Source: Ditylenchus dipsaci (Eukaryota > Nematoda > Chromadorea > Rhabditida > Anguinidae). From it: DNA of 64,000 bases. Below are positions 21,355 through 32,021 of this stretch, piece by piece. Every line of letters begins with the position of its first letter. The stretch's first letter is position 1. Below the pieces are notes generated by a model, which saw only the letters and a program-made list of their open reading frames with translations, had not been told where the DNA came from and did no database searches. Location: NCBI GenBank assembly GCA_004194705.1, contig SADC01001168.1, positions 620,001-684,000 on the forward strand. Direction: 5' to 3'. A program made the position numbers and the translations under genes.

Positions 21355-22145
21355 AAGGTGAGAAAATTCTCACTGAGAATTCTCATTTTTATTTGAAAAT
21401 GAGAATTCTCAGTGAAAATTTTAGAATGAAAATGCTCACTCACTGAGAATTCTCATTCAAATAAAATTCTCACTTTGAGAATTCTCACTGAGTGAGAATT
21501 TTCACTTTAAAAATTCTCACTTTCAAATTCTCACTTTCAAGTTAAAATGAGAATTCTCATAAGTGAGAATTCTCGGTACTTTCCTGTTATCTCGAATCAT
21601 TTTTGGATGTATTAGTTAACATTCTCAAGTATTTCACCCTGAAATACGAACTTATTTTTCCCTATCCCTTGCAATGTGGAGTGTGCTGTTCTTGGCCGCG
21701 AAGCGGCCAACCCTTGGTCGTATACAACAATCTGTACCCATACCACAATATGATATCCCGCTTCATACTTTCAGAATATAATAACATTATTGTAGGGCAT
21801 TGTAATGCTGTTCTTAATTTTAATAAAAATTAATAAAATTTCGGATGTTGTACACGACCAAGGGTTGGCCGCTTCGCGGCCAAGACCAGCACACTCCACA
21901 TTGCAAGGGATAGGGAAAAATAAGTTCGTATTTCAGGGTCAAATACTTGAAAATGTTAACTAATACATCCAAAATGATTCGAGATAACAGGAAAGTACCG
22001 AATTCTCATATAAAATTCAAATGCGAATTATCATCATGAGAATTCTCACTTTACTTTAGAAATGAGAATTCTCAATGAGAATTCTCATTATCATTGCCAT
22101 GAAAGTGAGAATTTTCTCACTTTCACCTCGAATTCTCACTTTGGC
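21355..22145. mobile_element. Palindrome with GAGAATTCTCA word arms
   Basis: The outer arms (21,360-21,585 and 22,005-22,140) consist of AGTGAGAATTCTCACT words. The inner arms include AACCCTTGGTCGTATACAAC and TGTTGTACACGACCAAGGG around GGCCGCGAAGCGGCC, meeting near 21,795. No protein. Target duplication not resolved. Confidence 0.7.
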
Positions 22146-22149
22146 TTTT

Positions 22150-22610
22150 CCTATTCTGTGATTATAATTTTATGTATTCCAAGGATATTTTTCAGTCGCA
22201 TTCAAAGCTTTTAGACATTGTCAGCGAGTGTCAGAGCTATCAAATAAGTGTACGGAATTTTCGCCAGTGTTATTTTCTTAGTAACTTTTTCGGCTTACCT
22301 CGAATAGGATACAAATTATTATGGAAACAATTGATTAGGAAACAAATTCAAATGAGAACAAATTTGTTCTGGCACGAATTGTTTTGCAAATATTGTTTTA
22401 ACATTCAAATCTTTTTAGAAATAATTTTTTTTGGAAAAAACAAAGTGAGAACAATTAATTTGGGACTTTCCCTGTTCGCTTTACGCTTTTCGAGCCGTAA
22501 AAACCCTCAAGTAACCGCATTAAACCACTATCTAAATTCAGGTCATCTACTGGATGAGCTGAAAAATAAAAAAAAAATTAATTTTTCCTAACCCAAAATT
22601 GTGTGAATAA
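22150..22610. other. AT-rich stretch, no supported gene
   Basis: A 139-codon open frame (22,172-22,591) has no recognisable motif, and its composition is that of AT-rich noncoding DNA. Left unannotated as coding. Confidence 0.4.
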
Positions 22611-22679
22611 TTGAGTTTCTTAGGACCAAAATTGCGATTTCACTCAGCCTAACCCAAAATCTGAGGTAGGTATACCCTG

Positions 22680-22825
22680 GCTAAGGATGACACGCAAATT
22701 CGTGAAGCGTTCCAAATTTTTTGCAATCCTTTTTCAATATTAATGTTTCACCTTTAACATTTATACTAAGAAAAATATGACAGTATCCCAAGTAGAGGAA
22801 AAATATAAATCAACTAGGTGCAACA
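22680..22825 (+). pseudogene. U6 snRNA 3' half plus flank (duplicated fragment)
   Basis: GATGACACGCAAATTCGTGA and GCGTTCCAAATTTTTTGCAA equal the 3' half of the U6 gene at 25,166-25,269. The match continues about 90 bp into the 3' flank (CATTTATACTAAGAAAAATA), so it is a DNA duplication rather than a reverse-transcribed copy. The 5' half is replaced by repeat S1. Confidence 0.85.
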
Positions 22826-22859
22826 CGCGCCTATCGGCGCCTCCATCTCTTTTGTACTT

Positions 22860-23245
22860 ATTAATAGTTGTAAATCGATATATTTTACGAAGCTGCTTTT
22901 ATAATATTTTGTAAGGCTGTTTTTTTTGCGTTTTCTTCACTTCCGCAATTTCTTGACCCTTAGCCGGCTATCCACAAAAAAATTTCTGAGCTTCAAACTC
23001 AACCAGGCCAAAATTTTTCTTCATCAGATGAAACTTTTATTAGAAGCTTTTTTACTTAAACCATCTTCAGTTAGTAGGGCAACAAAAAAAATTAGAAGCA
23101 ACTTCAATATCACGCATTTGTGCTCAAATGGAAGCTCCAAAGTTGTACTTGAGGGTTCAGGATAGATGTCTAGCATAAATTTGCAAAATGGACAGAAAAG
23201 TGAGCTTGAACACAAAAATCGACCCTCTCCAATTTAGAGGTCAAG
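22860..23245 (+). repeat. 390-bp duplication C, copy 1 (S2-type repeat)
   Basis: About 98% identical to 27,333-27,720. Text such as GGTTCAGGATAGATGTCTAG and AACACAAAAATCGACCCTCT relates it to the about 175-bp tandem units at 37,466-37,985. Confidence 0.8.
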
Positions 23246-23269
23246 GAAAAAAGGACCCAAACTACAACA

Positions 23270-23414
23270 GGGACCAAGCAAAAATCGTGTGTTTGACATT
23301 GTACACAAAAATTGCTGGAGCAAGCTGAGTTGAACTGCGTTTACAGAATTTCAAAAATTGACGTATAAGAAAAGCTGTGTCAGTTTATAAGTGTCCATAT
23401 TTCTTGGGACACCC
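23270..23414. mobile_element. Mariner-like MITE half, CACCCTGTA end
   Basis: The right half of the element type complete at 24,581-24,940: GAGCAAGCTGAGTTGAACTG, AATTTCAAAAATTGACGTAT, then GGGACACCCTGTA. Confidence 0.6.
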
Positions 23415-23682
23415 TGTAATTTGCTGGGATTTTCGAGGCCTTTGACGGGAAAAATCCCCTTTAAAATCCCCTAGTCATTTTTAAATGTGTCTACCCCAGG
23501 GTACTAGTAAAATTTTTTAAAATAAAGTTCATTTGGCCAACTCTTTTGAAAAGTTACAATTGGGTACCCTGCTTAAACCACTTCGAAAATCCCAGTTAGC
23601 CTTGTCAGTATATCTTGTCAGTATATCTTAAAAAAACCCTTTTTTGAGTAAATTACAAAAAAATTGACAGCTTGTTTTATAG

Positions 23683-23976
23683 CTGTGCTGCATCGAGCCT
23701 TCAGTGTGTTTATCTTCGACACCCAAAAAAGATTGCTGCTGCAGAAGAGAGCCAAAGAAAAGATCACTTTCCGGGAGTCTGCTCCAATACCTGCTGCAGT
23801 CACCCTCTTTACAACCAAGCTGAAACGGACGAGAACCAAGCTATGGGTGTCAAGAGAGCAGCTGCTAGAAAACTTGAAAATGAGCTAGGAATCTCAAACA
23901 TCCCACTAGACAAGTTCCACATGGTCGGCAGATTCACCTATGACTTCATGTCGGATAAACTTTGGCGAGAGAGAGA
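23683..23976 (+). pseudogene. IDI1: Isopentenyl-diphosphate isomerase exon (frameshifted)
   Basis: The enzyme interconverts isopentenyl and dimethylallyl diphosphate in the mevalonate pathway. After acceptor TTTTATAG the frame reads VLHRAFSVFIFDTQKRLLLQ, KRAKEKITF. A missing T in a T run near 23,770 moves the frame to FPGVCSNTCCSHPLYN, containing the family's catalytic-Cys motif NTCCSHP. It goes on with MGVKRAAARKLENELGI and DKFHMVGRFTYDFMSDKLW, to a donor GAGA|GTAAAT. No other exon is seen within several kb. The single homopolymer deletion is the only lesion, so a functional gene with a consensus error is as likely as a pseudogene. Confidence 0.85.
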
Positions 23977-24199
23977 GTAAATCTCAAGTTTTTAAAGGGC
24001 CATTTCCACCTGTCTTGAATCGTCCCCGGCCAATTCGATTTTTTTTTGCCTAGTCATTCGACTTCTGTACGGATTTTTCAGCATAATTTTCAACAAAACA
24101 AGGCCTAGAATTTAATTTGAGTTATAGTTTTGTTAGAAACTAAGTTAAAAAATTCGTACGTGAATCCAACGATAAAGAAGAATATTTTAATTGGCGGTG

Positions 24200-24560
24200 G
24201 ACAACCCTTCAACACGGGAAGGGCTGTAAGTTTTTTTCGTCATTTACCTTTTTGTTCTTTTGATCACATTTGTAGCTAACATCCAGGCTACTCAGTAAAA
24301 AAATTTCCAGCCACAAATCTCTGAAAAAAAAACACTCATCCATTCATGACTGAAAGGCAGAGTGAGAGTAAACACATTTTTATCAAAGTTTTTTCAGAGA
24401 TTTGTGGCTGAAAAAAATACCCTAGTGTAGTCCTGAATCTTAGTTACAAAATGACACCTACAGAATTTTTTTATCAAAAAAAGTTTACAGCCTTTACCGC
24501 GTTAAAAAACACGATGTTTACTCTTAGTCATTGGAAACGGGCTTTAGGCTCTGCCGCACC
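24200..24560. mobile_element. Palindrome related to 19,556-20,000
   Basis: CAGCCACAAATCTCTGAAAA and its inverse TTTTTCAGAGATTTGTGGCTG flank a GAGTGAGAGT core. Outer arms contain GTAGCTAACATCCAGGCTAC. Confidence 0.65.
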
Positions 24561-24580
24561 GTGACAAAAATTGTTGCATA

Positions 24581-24940
24581 TACAGGGCGCTTAAAGAATT
24601 TTGAAACACTTTAACGGTCGTAACTTTTTTCATACGTCGATTTCGAAATTCTGTGAACGCAGATCAACTCAGCTTACTCTAACAATATTTTGATGTACAA
24701 TGTCAAAGACATGATTTTTGCTTGGTTCACCCTGTGTTTGGGTCTTGCCCGTCCAGAAGCCATCCCCAGACCAGGACCAAAATCACAGGAGGTAACAAAC
24801 CAAAATCATGTTTACACATTATATACCAAAAACTTTCTAGAGCGAGCTGAGTCGATCAGCGTTCACAGAATTTCAAAAATCGATGTATGAAAAAAGTTAT
24901 GACCGTTCAAAGTGTTTCGAAATTCTCGGGACACCCTGTA
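24581..24940. mobile_element. 360-bp mariner-like MITE
   Basis: TACAGGGCGCTTAAAGAATT at the left mirrors AATTCTCGGGACACCCTGTA at the right, with TA boundaries. The arms carry GGTCGTAACTTTTTTCATAC and GAAATTCTGTGAACGC. A third, diverged copy is at about 48,487-48,750 inside the TPR-SET gene. Confidence 0.8.
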
Positions 24941-25134
24941 TAATGTTTTTCATCAAACTTAGGTTTCTTCAATAATCGAATCGATTAAAAACGGCAGTAA
25001 AAATATAAAAAATAATTTAAAATAAATTTTGAAGATTTAAAATAATTTTTTTTTTTTTTGATAAATTTTTATTTTTCTCTAACTGTCTGGCCTGTTGGCA
25101 AACCCAGCAATTTGTTGAGCCCAACCAAAATGTG

Positions 25135-25142
25135 GCTATATA
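25135..25142 (+). promoter_or_regulatory. Pol III TATA box of U6
   Basis: TATATATA lies 24-31 bp upstream of the U6 5' end, the position of the TATA element in type 3 Pol III promoters. A proximal sequence element was not identified with confidence. Confidence 0.7.
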
Positions 25143-25165
25143 TACTAATTGCTCTTCTATTATTT

Positions 25166-25269
25166 GTTCATTCCAAATGGACATATACTAAAATTGGAAC
25201 AATACAGAGAAGATTAGCATGGCCCTGCGCAAGGATGACACGCAAATTCGTGAAGCGTTCCAAATTTTT
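25166..25269 (+). ncRNA. U6 spliceosomal snRNA
   Basis: U6 pairs with the 5' splice site and U4/U2 and coordinates the catalytic metals of the spliceosome. The 5' stem-loop GTTCATT-CCA-AATGGAC can pair perfectly. It is followed by the invariant ACATATACTAAAATTGGAAC, the ACAGAG box, AGATTAGCATGGC and GATGACACGCAAATTCGTGA. The gene ends in a T6 terminator. One oddity is GGCCCTGCGC with three C where U6 normally has four, a one-base loss that matches the homopolymer deletions seen in neighbouring genes. With its TATA box this is the one RNA gene in the window likely to be functional. Confidence 0.95.
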
Positions 25270-25429
25270 TGCAACCTTTTTCAATATAAATGTTTCACTT
25301 AACATTTATACTAAGAAAAATATAAATCAGCTAGGGTGCAACATATCTCGACTAGTAGTTCATCAACAAAGTGACCTTAAATCTAAAGGAAAAGATAAAC
25401 TAAATGTTTAGTCACATAAATTATATTCT

Positions 25430-25930
25430 AAATTTTGATGTAAAATAACATTTAATGCATCATTCGAAAGCTCTTTGATTTCTCTACAAAATGACATGTC
25501 GATTGTTTTTTTTTAGAAAAACACAGGGCTGAGAAACATGACAGTTGAATTTAGACAAGACAAAACGCTAAAAATAAGGCAAAAAGAGGGGTTTTTCACT
25601 TTTTGTAACTTCAACTGTCCGTTTCGTATTTTTCTAAAAAAACAGTCGACGTGTTATTTTGTAGAGAAATCAAAGAGCTTTCGAATGGTGCAATGGATGT
25701 CATATTTTCACATTCTTTTGTCATATTCTTTGAGAAAAGCTATTATTTATGTGGCTAAACAGTCATTTTCCTTAGATTTTTCTTTATTTTGACTAGAAAT
25801 TGACACTTTCATGTTGATGGTCATAACTTTTTCCATAATTATCAAAAATAGAAGTTTGACCCACCAAATTGTAGCTAAGAAACAGGGCTACGAAATAATA
25901 GTGTGAAATAAATGAATTTTTTGAGATTAT
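25430..25930. mobile_element. Partial copy of the TACAGTAGC palindrome family
   Basis: Carries GACATGTCGATTG, GAGAAACATGACAGTTG, ACTAGAAATTGACACTTTCA and TAGCTAAGAAACAGGGCTAC, as in 35,931-36,922. It is an inverted pair with truncated outer ends. Confidence 0.7.
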
Positions 25931-25965
25931 TGCGGTTTCTGTTTATTGCGGTTAATTTGCGGTTT

Positions 25966-26750
25966 TAATTCAATAATTCATAATTAGTTTATATTTTTTA
26001 TTTATTAACTAAATTATTAATAAGCACAGATGAAACAGCGCAGTATAAGCCCAGTTTCCATATATATTTTTAGGAATATTTCTATCAACATTTTTTTCCT
26101 TCCGAACCCTTCCACAGTGACAAAGTTGGTATTATATTACACTCCGTATCATGAGTATAGACGCACCCATATTTTGTCATATTTTAGCAATTTTTGACCA
26201 AAGTGAGAAATGTTTTAATATAACGAGATACATTTAGGCGAAAAAACATGTTCTGGCACAAAAACCAAGTTAGAAAGCGCAAGAAAATTATTTGTAGTTG
26301 TAAACATTGAAATCAGACGTATCATAAGTATAGACGCAGTTCGGTTTGTAATGCGCCGCTCGATGTTTCATTTATTTTGAAGCAGATATCATCTTAGTTC
26401 TGGTTTGACTGTGTCTCGGCTACAATTTGGTAGGTCAAACTTATTTTTTTGATCATTCTAAGAAACGTTATGACCATCAACATGAAAACGTCGATTCCTA
26501 GTCAAAATAAAGGAAAATCTAAAGAAAATGACTGTTTAGTCTTATAAATAATAGCTTTTCTCAAAAATGTCGATGAAAAATAAAATTCATTGCATGATTC
26601 AAAAGATCTTTGATTTCTCTACATAATGACATGTTGACTGTTGTTTTATAAAAATACAGGGCTGAGAAACGGACGGTTGAAGTTAAGAAAGTAAAAGCCC
26701 TCTTTTTGCCTTATTTTTAGCCTGTTTTGTCTTGTCGAAGTTCAACCGTC
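25966..26750 (+). repeat. 785-bp duplication E, copy 1
   Basis: Nearly identical to 54,842-55,637 (AACAGCGCAGTATAAGCCC, CCTTCCGAACCCTTCCACAG, AGTATAGACGCACCC). Differences are a handful of indels. Confidence 0.85.
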
Positions 26751-27043
26751 CGTTTCTCAGCCCTGTGTTTTTCTAAAAAAACAATCGACATGTCATTTTG
26801 TAGAGAAATCAAAGAGCTTTCGAATGATGCATTAAATGTTATTTTTACATCAAAATTTTTGAGAAAAGCTATTATTTATGTGACTAAACAGTCATTTTCT
26901 TTAGGTTTCCTTTATTTTGACTAGGAATCGACGTTTTCATGTTGATGGTCATAACTTTTCTTAGAATGATCAAAAAAATAAGTTTGACCTACCAAAGTGT
27001 AGCCGAGACACAGTCGAACCAGAAGTGAGATGATATCCGTTTC
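26382..27043. mobile_element. 660-bp palindrome, same family as 14,452
   Basis: GACTGTGTCTCGGCTACAAT at the left mirrors GTAGCCGAGACACAGTC at the right. The arms meet near 26,700 around TTGCCTTATTTTTAGCC. The outermost text GATATCATCTTAG / GAGATGATATC also pairs. Confidence 0.8.
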
Positions 27044-27124
27044 AAAATACAGTTGCGGAAATACAGTTGGTGCGTTGTTTGGAATAAAATGTTATCGGGC
27101 GGTAACTTTTTTCGTGACCTTATT

Positions 27125-27332
27125 TTTGCATTGTTTCAAACTTTGCGATTTTTTTGCATAAATTTTAAATGAATCTTTTGAACAAAAATACCAGTTTTGT
27201 AGAGCGTGAAATTCTCTACAAGACTGTATATTTCGTTTTCCTTTCCGTTTGAAAAATAATTAAATTCAAACAGTTTTTCTCAAAAAAATGTGGAAATTCT
27301 GATCGGGCGGTAACTTTTTTCCGCAACTGTAT
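27125..27332. repeat. Dispersed palindromic repeat D, copy 2
   Basis: Second copy of 18,320-18,606, ending CGGTAACTTTTTTCCGCAAC TGTA. Together with CAGTTGCGG near 27,030 it forms a full TIR unit with TACAGTTGCGG ends. Confidence 0.75.
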
Positions 27333-27720
27333 TAATAGTTGTAAATCGATATATTTTACGAAGCTGCTTTTATAAATATTTTGTGAGGCTGTTTTTTTTG
27401 CGTTTTCTTTACTTCCGCAATTTCTTGACCCTTAGCCGGCTATCCACAAAAAAATTTCTGAGCTTCAAACTCAACCAGGCCAAAATTTTTCTTCATCAGA
27501 TGAAACTTTTATTAGAAGCTTTTTTACTTAAACCATCTTCAGTTAGTAGGGCAATAAAAAAATTTAGAAGCAACTTCAATATCACGCATTTGTGCTCAAA
27601 TGGAAGCTCCAAAGTTGTACTTGAGGGTTCAGGACAGATGTCTAGCATAAATTTGCAAAATGGACAGAAAAGTGAGCTTGAACACAAAAATCGACCCTCT
27701 CCAATTTAGAGGTCAAGGAA
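27333..27720 (+). repeat. 390-bp duplication C, copy 2
   Basis: Second copy of 22,860-23,245, continued at 27,720-27,850 by another diverged S2 unit. Confidence 0.8.
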
Positions 27721-27858
27721 AAAAATTTAGAAGTAATTTAAGTTCTAGGTTTTTGTGCTTAAAACAAAGCTAAAGTTTTTAACTCGAGGGTTTTGGTGAA
27801 ATATCTCACATAGGTTTGCTAAATTTGGCAGTAAACCTGGCTCGAACCCGAAAAATCG

Positions 27859-29079
27859 GGTCGTAGCCTTTAGGCCCTTTTTTTCCATTTGTGGAAAAAA
27901 AGGGCCAAACGACTTACTTAAGTCGTTTGGCCCTTTTTTTCCACTTTTTCAAATTCGCGCCTTTTATTTATTTTTATTGTTTTTGTGCTTTCATAGTCTT
28001 GGCTCCAGGTAAATTTTTCCGAGGTGTATACTCCTTCTGGTAAATTTCCCTACTGTGAATTCACCCTCTGGCCGCTAAATCCCTCTGCAAAGATTTTCAA
28101 TTAATCTTTTTTTCTTGTGACAAATCTTATCACTTAAAATGTTTTTCTATAATCCAGCATCCGTTTTATTCGATGATTTATGCACCAACCCAATCAAATG
28201 GTCGTCCATTTGGTGAAAATATTTTCTTTATGTGTTTGGGTTTCCGAAATCTGTTTTTTGCAGTAACTCGAGCATTCTAAAGAAGGTTTGACAATAGTAA
28301 AATGCCATTTTCTAAGGTAATTCCGAGTTTTCTAAAATGACAGTTTGGAATTTACAAGGTATATTAAGATTATCGGAATAAGTGAAGGTAATAGCTTTTC
28401 GAAGCCGAAAAATAAGAGAGAGAAAAAATTGACCCAGGTGGACATCCAAATCCACCACTTGTACCCGGATATGGAGCCGGACTGAGTAGACCAACCAGTT
28501 AAATTCCTCATTTCGACCTATCTGCCTAGGTATCCACTTACCAGAGGTATCCATTCGTCTCCAGGTATCTTCATCCACCTAAACCATTTGAGCATTGGGT
28601 AACACTGCCTGGCTACTACTACCGAGGAATTTCCACCAGAATACCGTTACCTAGGTAGAACAACCTGAGCACCACCTGGTTACCCTTCGAGATACGTGAT
28701 TAACGCAGAACTGGGGCTCCTGCAAGTCAAATTGCTGTTTAGCATTATCAAACCGTGTTTGGAACACGATTATGAATAGGGTAGAATGACTTTTAGTTAG
28801 TTTCAGCTAAATCCAAAATTTTGGATTTTAGAGATGGATACCCATTTAGAGGAGGTACCAGGTAATTCCCTATCCACCCTGAGGCTTAAAAGTCTTATAA
28901 AAATTAGTTTATGACGATTATTCAAGAAAATAATAATAAAGAACAACAAACTGCAAAAAACCAATAAAACTAAAAAAGGCGCGTATTTAAAAAAGTGGAA
29001 AAAAGGGGCCAAACGACTTACGTAAGTTGTTTGGCCCTTTTTCCACAAATGGAAAAAAGGGGCCAAACGCCCCTACGCC
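27859..29079. mobile_element. Word-array TIR element E4 (AAGTCGTTTGGCCC)
   Basis: Left end GGTCGTAGCCTTTAGGCCC; the right end is the inverse of GGCGTAGGGGCGTTTGGCCC. Both arms contain TTCCATTTGTGGAA and the palindrome AAACGACTTA-TAAGTCGTTT. Flanks GAAAAATCG (27,850-27,858) and GAAAAATCC (29,080-29,088) match at 8 of 9. The 1-kb interior has TACCTGG-type patches and AT-rich text but no transposase. Confidence 0.8.
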
Positions 29080-29164
29080 GAAAAATCCACCAAAATCCAA
29101 CCCACATACTCATGCCAAATACTATATAAAGATTTTGATTATTGCAAATTTCATAAAAATGTAG

Positions 29165-29693
29165 GAGTCCTTGGTTACATGGCGCTGTGGGGAGTTAATC
29201 TCGAAAGCGTTAGTATGATCACCATCATAATGAGTATTGGGTTTTCCGTGGATTTGTCTGCTCACATAACCTATGCATATGTGAATCAGAGGGAACAAAC
29301 CATGCAACAGCAATTGCAGCTCTTGAAACACATGGCTGGCCTGTGTTTTTGGTACGATAAATTTGTTTTAAGCAGAATAATAAAAATTATGTTTACATTA
29401 CAGGCGCATTCTCCAGAGTTGTAGGAATAATAGTGCTGACCTTGGTGGATGCCACAATTGTTCTAATATTTTTCAAAACAGTATTCTTGATGATCACATT
29501 CAGTCAGTTACACGGAACAGTGTTTTTGCCTATCTTACTCGTTGTAGCATTGCCATGGAAATACGAAAATTATGACTTAGACACCAGGCAAAGCCGGAAA
29601 AGCAACAGAGATAAAAATATCGAAGAAAGAATTAGAAAAGTAGATGATCCAATAACTCACTACACCAATGAACTCGTTAATATGAAAAAATAA
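29165..29693 (+). pseudogene. Patched-related (sterol-sensing type) protein, C-terminal exons
   Basis: Patched-related proteins are 12-pass membrane proteins of the RND superfamily, greatly expanded in nematodes. Exon 1 reads LGYMALWGVNLESVSMITII, MSIGFSVDLSAHITYAY, the conserved transmembrane signature near the C-terminus (GFSVDxxAH). After a one-base slip near 29,300 the frame reads TAIAALETHGWPVF. Exon 2 (from 29,404) reads FSRVVGIIVLTLVDATIVLI, FFKTVFLMITFSQLHG, TVFLPILLV and a charged tail to TAA at 29,693. The phase across the intron needs one more base in the TTTTT run. N-terminal exons are not present upstream, where E4 lies, so the copy is probably truncated. Confidence 0.85.
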
Positions 29694-29832
29694 TATTACT
29701 CTGTCAAGTAAAAAATTAATAAATCTCCTCCTCTATTATCTAAACACCTTCATTGCTAGTTTTATTGACATGAGCACATTACAGCGATACAATCCGTCAG
29801 TAGACTCTTGATTGATAGAGAATAGAGCATTC

Positions 29833-31170
29833 TTAAACACCAGCACATCCAGGCTCTACGGCAGAATCTTTGCTTTGCTTGTTCTCAACACTGGCAGGAG
29901 CATTGGCAATCGGGAAGATGTTGCCAAGAAGTTGAGCCAACCAGCACTTAGTACCATCCTGAGCAGTATGGACAGCAGAATTTGGCGGCAGCAGATCCAA
30001 GAACTCATTATCCGAGAGAGGCATTGCGGTTTCGGTATCTGAATCAGAACAATGTAAGAACATCGTTAGGAAAAAAGCATACGAAAGCACGTACCACTGT
30101 CGACATTATGAGCGGTCTTGCAGTCAGAGTCATCCACACCAAACGAAGGCACAAGCACAGGCTTATGAGGACCCTGCTTCCCATGCAGATCAATCACCGT
30201 CTAAAAAACAACCGCTTATAGAAAATTCGGGCGCTAGTATAAAATACCCCCCCCGAAATACGACCTTTTAAAATTGCTGTATTTACCCTTGCAAACAACA
30301 AGTTTAGACTTAGCCCCTAGGCTGGGGGTAGGCCAGCGTACGGAAGTTGTGACTAATAAAGAGTTTGCGCATATTTTCCGGGGTCTGGGACATGAATTTG
30401 GATAGTCTTTACTTAAAGGACCATGGTTTTTGCGCGCAGTGGCATGTGCAAAATTTGAATTGGTGGGGGACACTTCTCTTTCGTCTCTCACTGTACTCTT
30501 TTGAGTCGTTCGACATTACTCCAGAGAGTACACTGAGAGACAAAAGAGATGTGTCCCCCGCCAATTCAAATTTTCGTCATGTCGCTGCTCGCAAAAACCA
30601 TGGTTCTTTAAGTTTTAGAAGGAAAAATTGGGGGGCTATCTATACTAGGATCAAAATTCGTCATTAATAGAAAAATAACATACTTCTAAAGCAGCGAATT
30701 CCTTAGAACGTACAATCTTCAGCTTGTGAACTAGTTCGGCTTCCTCATGCACTTCACTCTTCATCCATTTGGCCAGATCTTCATGGGACCGATTGGCAGT
30801 GCTGACACAGTAAATAGACAGGAAATGCTGTTTGAGCTCCGACTAAAAGAATTCAAAATATATGTAAGGTAGAGTACAAATAAAAGATTCTCACATTGCT
30901 TATTTCCCCTCCAAGCTTTTCGGCATTGAGTTTGACGTCCACATTGACCACATCACCACTGTCGCACACAAGGATTCGATTCCTCATATTGACACAGAGA
31001 ACTTCGGGAGACGAAGATACAATCTGAAAGAAGAATAAATGAGCATAGACCTAGACAGAACAAAATGCTACCTTTATGGCGAGACTCTTGTTTCCTTCAT
31101 TACGGAAAAGCAGAGAACGCACTGATGTATGACGAGAAAAAGGAAAGACCATGGCACATTTAGAAGGCAT
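29833..31170 (-). CDS. Intact unidentified protein, about 236 aa
   Basis: Five minus-strand exons with consistent phases and no lesion. They read MPSKCAMVFPFSRHTSVRSL; SPEVLCVNMRNRILVCDSGD; SELKQHFLSIYCVSTANRS, HEDLAKWMKSEVHEEAELV; TVIDLHGKQGPHKPVLVPSF, GVDDSDCKTAHNVDS; ETAMPLSDNEFLDLLPPNSA to CAGV stop. Introns are short except the fourth (about 480 bp), which holds a TIR element (30,412-30,612). I do not recognise the family. The SPEVLCVNMRNRILVCDSGD stretch has the feel of a WD/beta-propeller strand pair, and the tail is acidic, but this is a weak impression. The start is 84 bp from a divergent ORF on the plus strand. Confidence 0.65.
30412..30612. mobile_element. TIR element TTAAAGGACCATGG, full copy
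   Basis: CTTAAAGGACCATGGTTTTT mirrors AAAAACCATGGTTCTTTAAG. Inner arms are CAATTCAAATTTTC and GTGTCCCCC, and the core contains GAGTCGTTCGACATTACTCC. Half copies are at about 31,487-31,615 and 35,695-35,790. Confidence 0.8.
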
Positions 31171-31254
31171 TGTGAGATCAATGAACGAAATGAGAGAGCA
31201 GAAAATGAGCGTAGCACGAGCAACCAACCAGCAGCAGGAAAGCAGAATGAATGA

Positions 31255-31441
31255 ATGAACTTTGAAACAAAAGTTGATTACACATCCATAAATCGAATCA
31301 TTTTAGAAAACTTATGGCAAAATGTTTTACACATCTCAACCAGAAAAAAGTGGATAGGGTCAATTCCTTGTCTTCAAGTTACGGAACCCAAGCGATTTCT
31401 TCTTATCTGTCCTAATCAACAAAATATATTAGTGGACGGGT
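31255..31441 (+). CDS. Possible first exon of a divergent gene
   Basis: ATG at 31,255, frame FETKVDYTSINRIILENLWQ, NVLHISTRKKWIGSIP, CLQVTEPKRFLLICPNQQN, ending at a donor GACGG|GTAAGT. Composition and donor look genuine. Immediately downstream is the half copy of the TTAAAGGACCATGG element, and no continuation was found, so the gene is either broken or has a long intron. Not recognised. Confidence 0.4.
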
Positions 31442-31639
31442 AAGTTACTACAGTCTATCCTCTAGTTATGTCACCACCAGGAATCGTCCTTAAAGGACCA
31501 TGGTTTTTGCGCGCAGTGGCATGTGAAAAATTTGAATTGGCGGGGGCACTTCTCTTTCGTCTCTCACTGTACTCTTTTGAGTCGTTCGACATTACTCCAG
31601 AGAGTACCACACCCCCCCAAAATTCAAAATCATAATTAC

Positions 31640-31990
31640 TTAAAATAAACAAAACGCCAAGAAATTCAAAAGAGTTTTTGTCGCTATAGCCTTTTTTACG
31701 TGTTTTTTGAAGACATGGATATGTTTTCTTGACTTCTTTTCAAAATTAGAACCAATTTTAGCTAATGTTTTATAGACATTAACATCAATTTCTACATCAA
31801 AATCAAAACAACATTTCTTACACAAAATTTTCCAATAATTTTCTGTAAGATATTCTGTCTATTTCCTAATGATGAAACCTTCGTTAATCTCTATTCACCA
31901 TCCAACGTTGTGACTTATAATATCCGTTTACATTTTTGTGGAAAATAAGAGCGTTAAGAAAAAAGCAAATTTATTCGTAACATGTAACAA
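31640..31990. other. AT-rich stretch with a weak minus-strand ORF
   Basis: The minus frame contains NYWKILCKKCCFDFDVEID and VYKTLAKIGSNFEKKS, Lys/Phe-rich, with three Cys close together. It is not recognised and could be a decayed transposase fragment. Confidence 0.25.
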
Positions 31991-32021
31991 CAGAAGAAGA
32001 GGAGCACTTTAAAGGCAGAAT

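Noticed and set aside
22172..22591. 139-aa ORF
   Set aside because: Low-complexity AT-driven composition, no splice or start context, and follows directly on a palindromic element.
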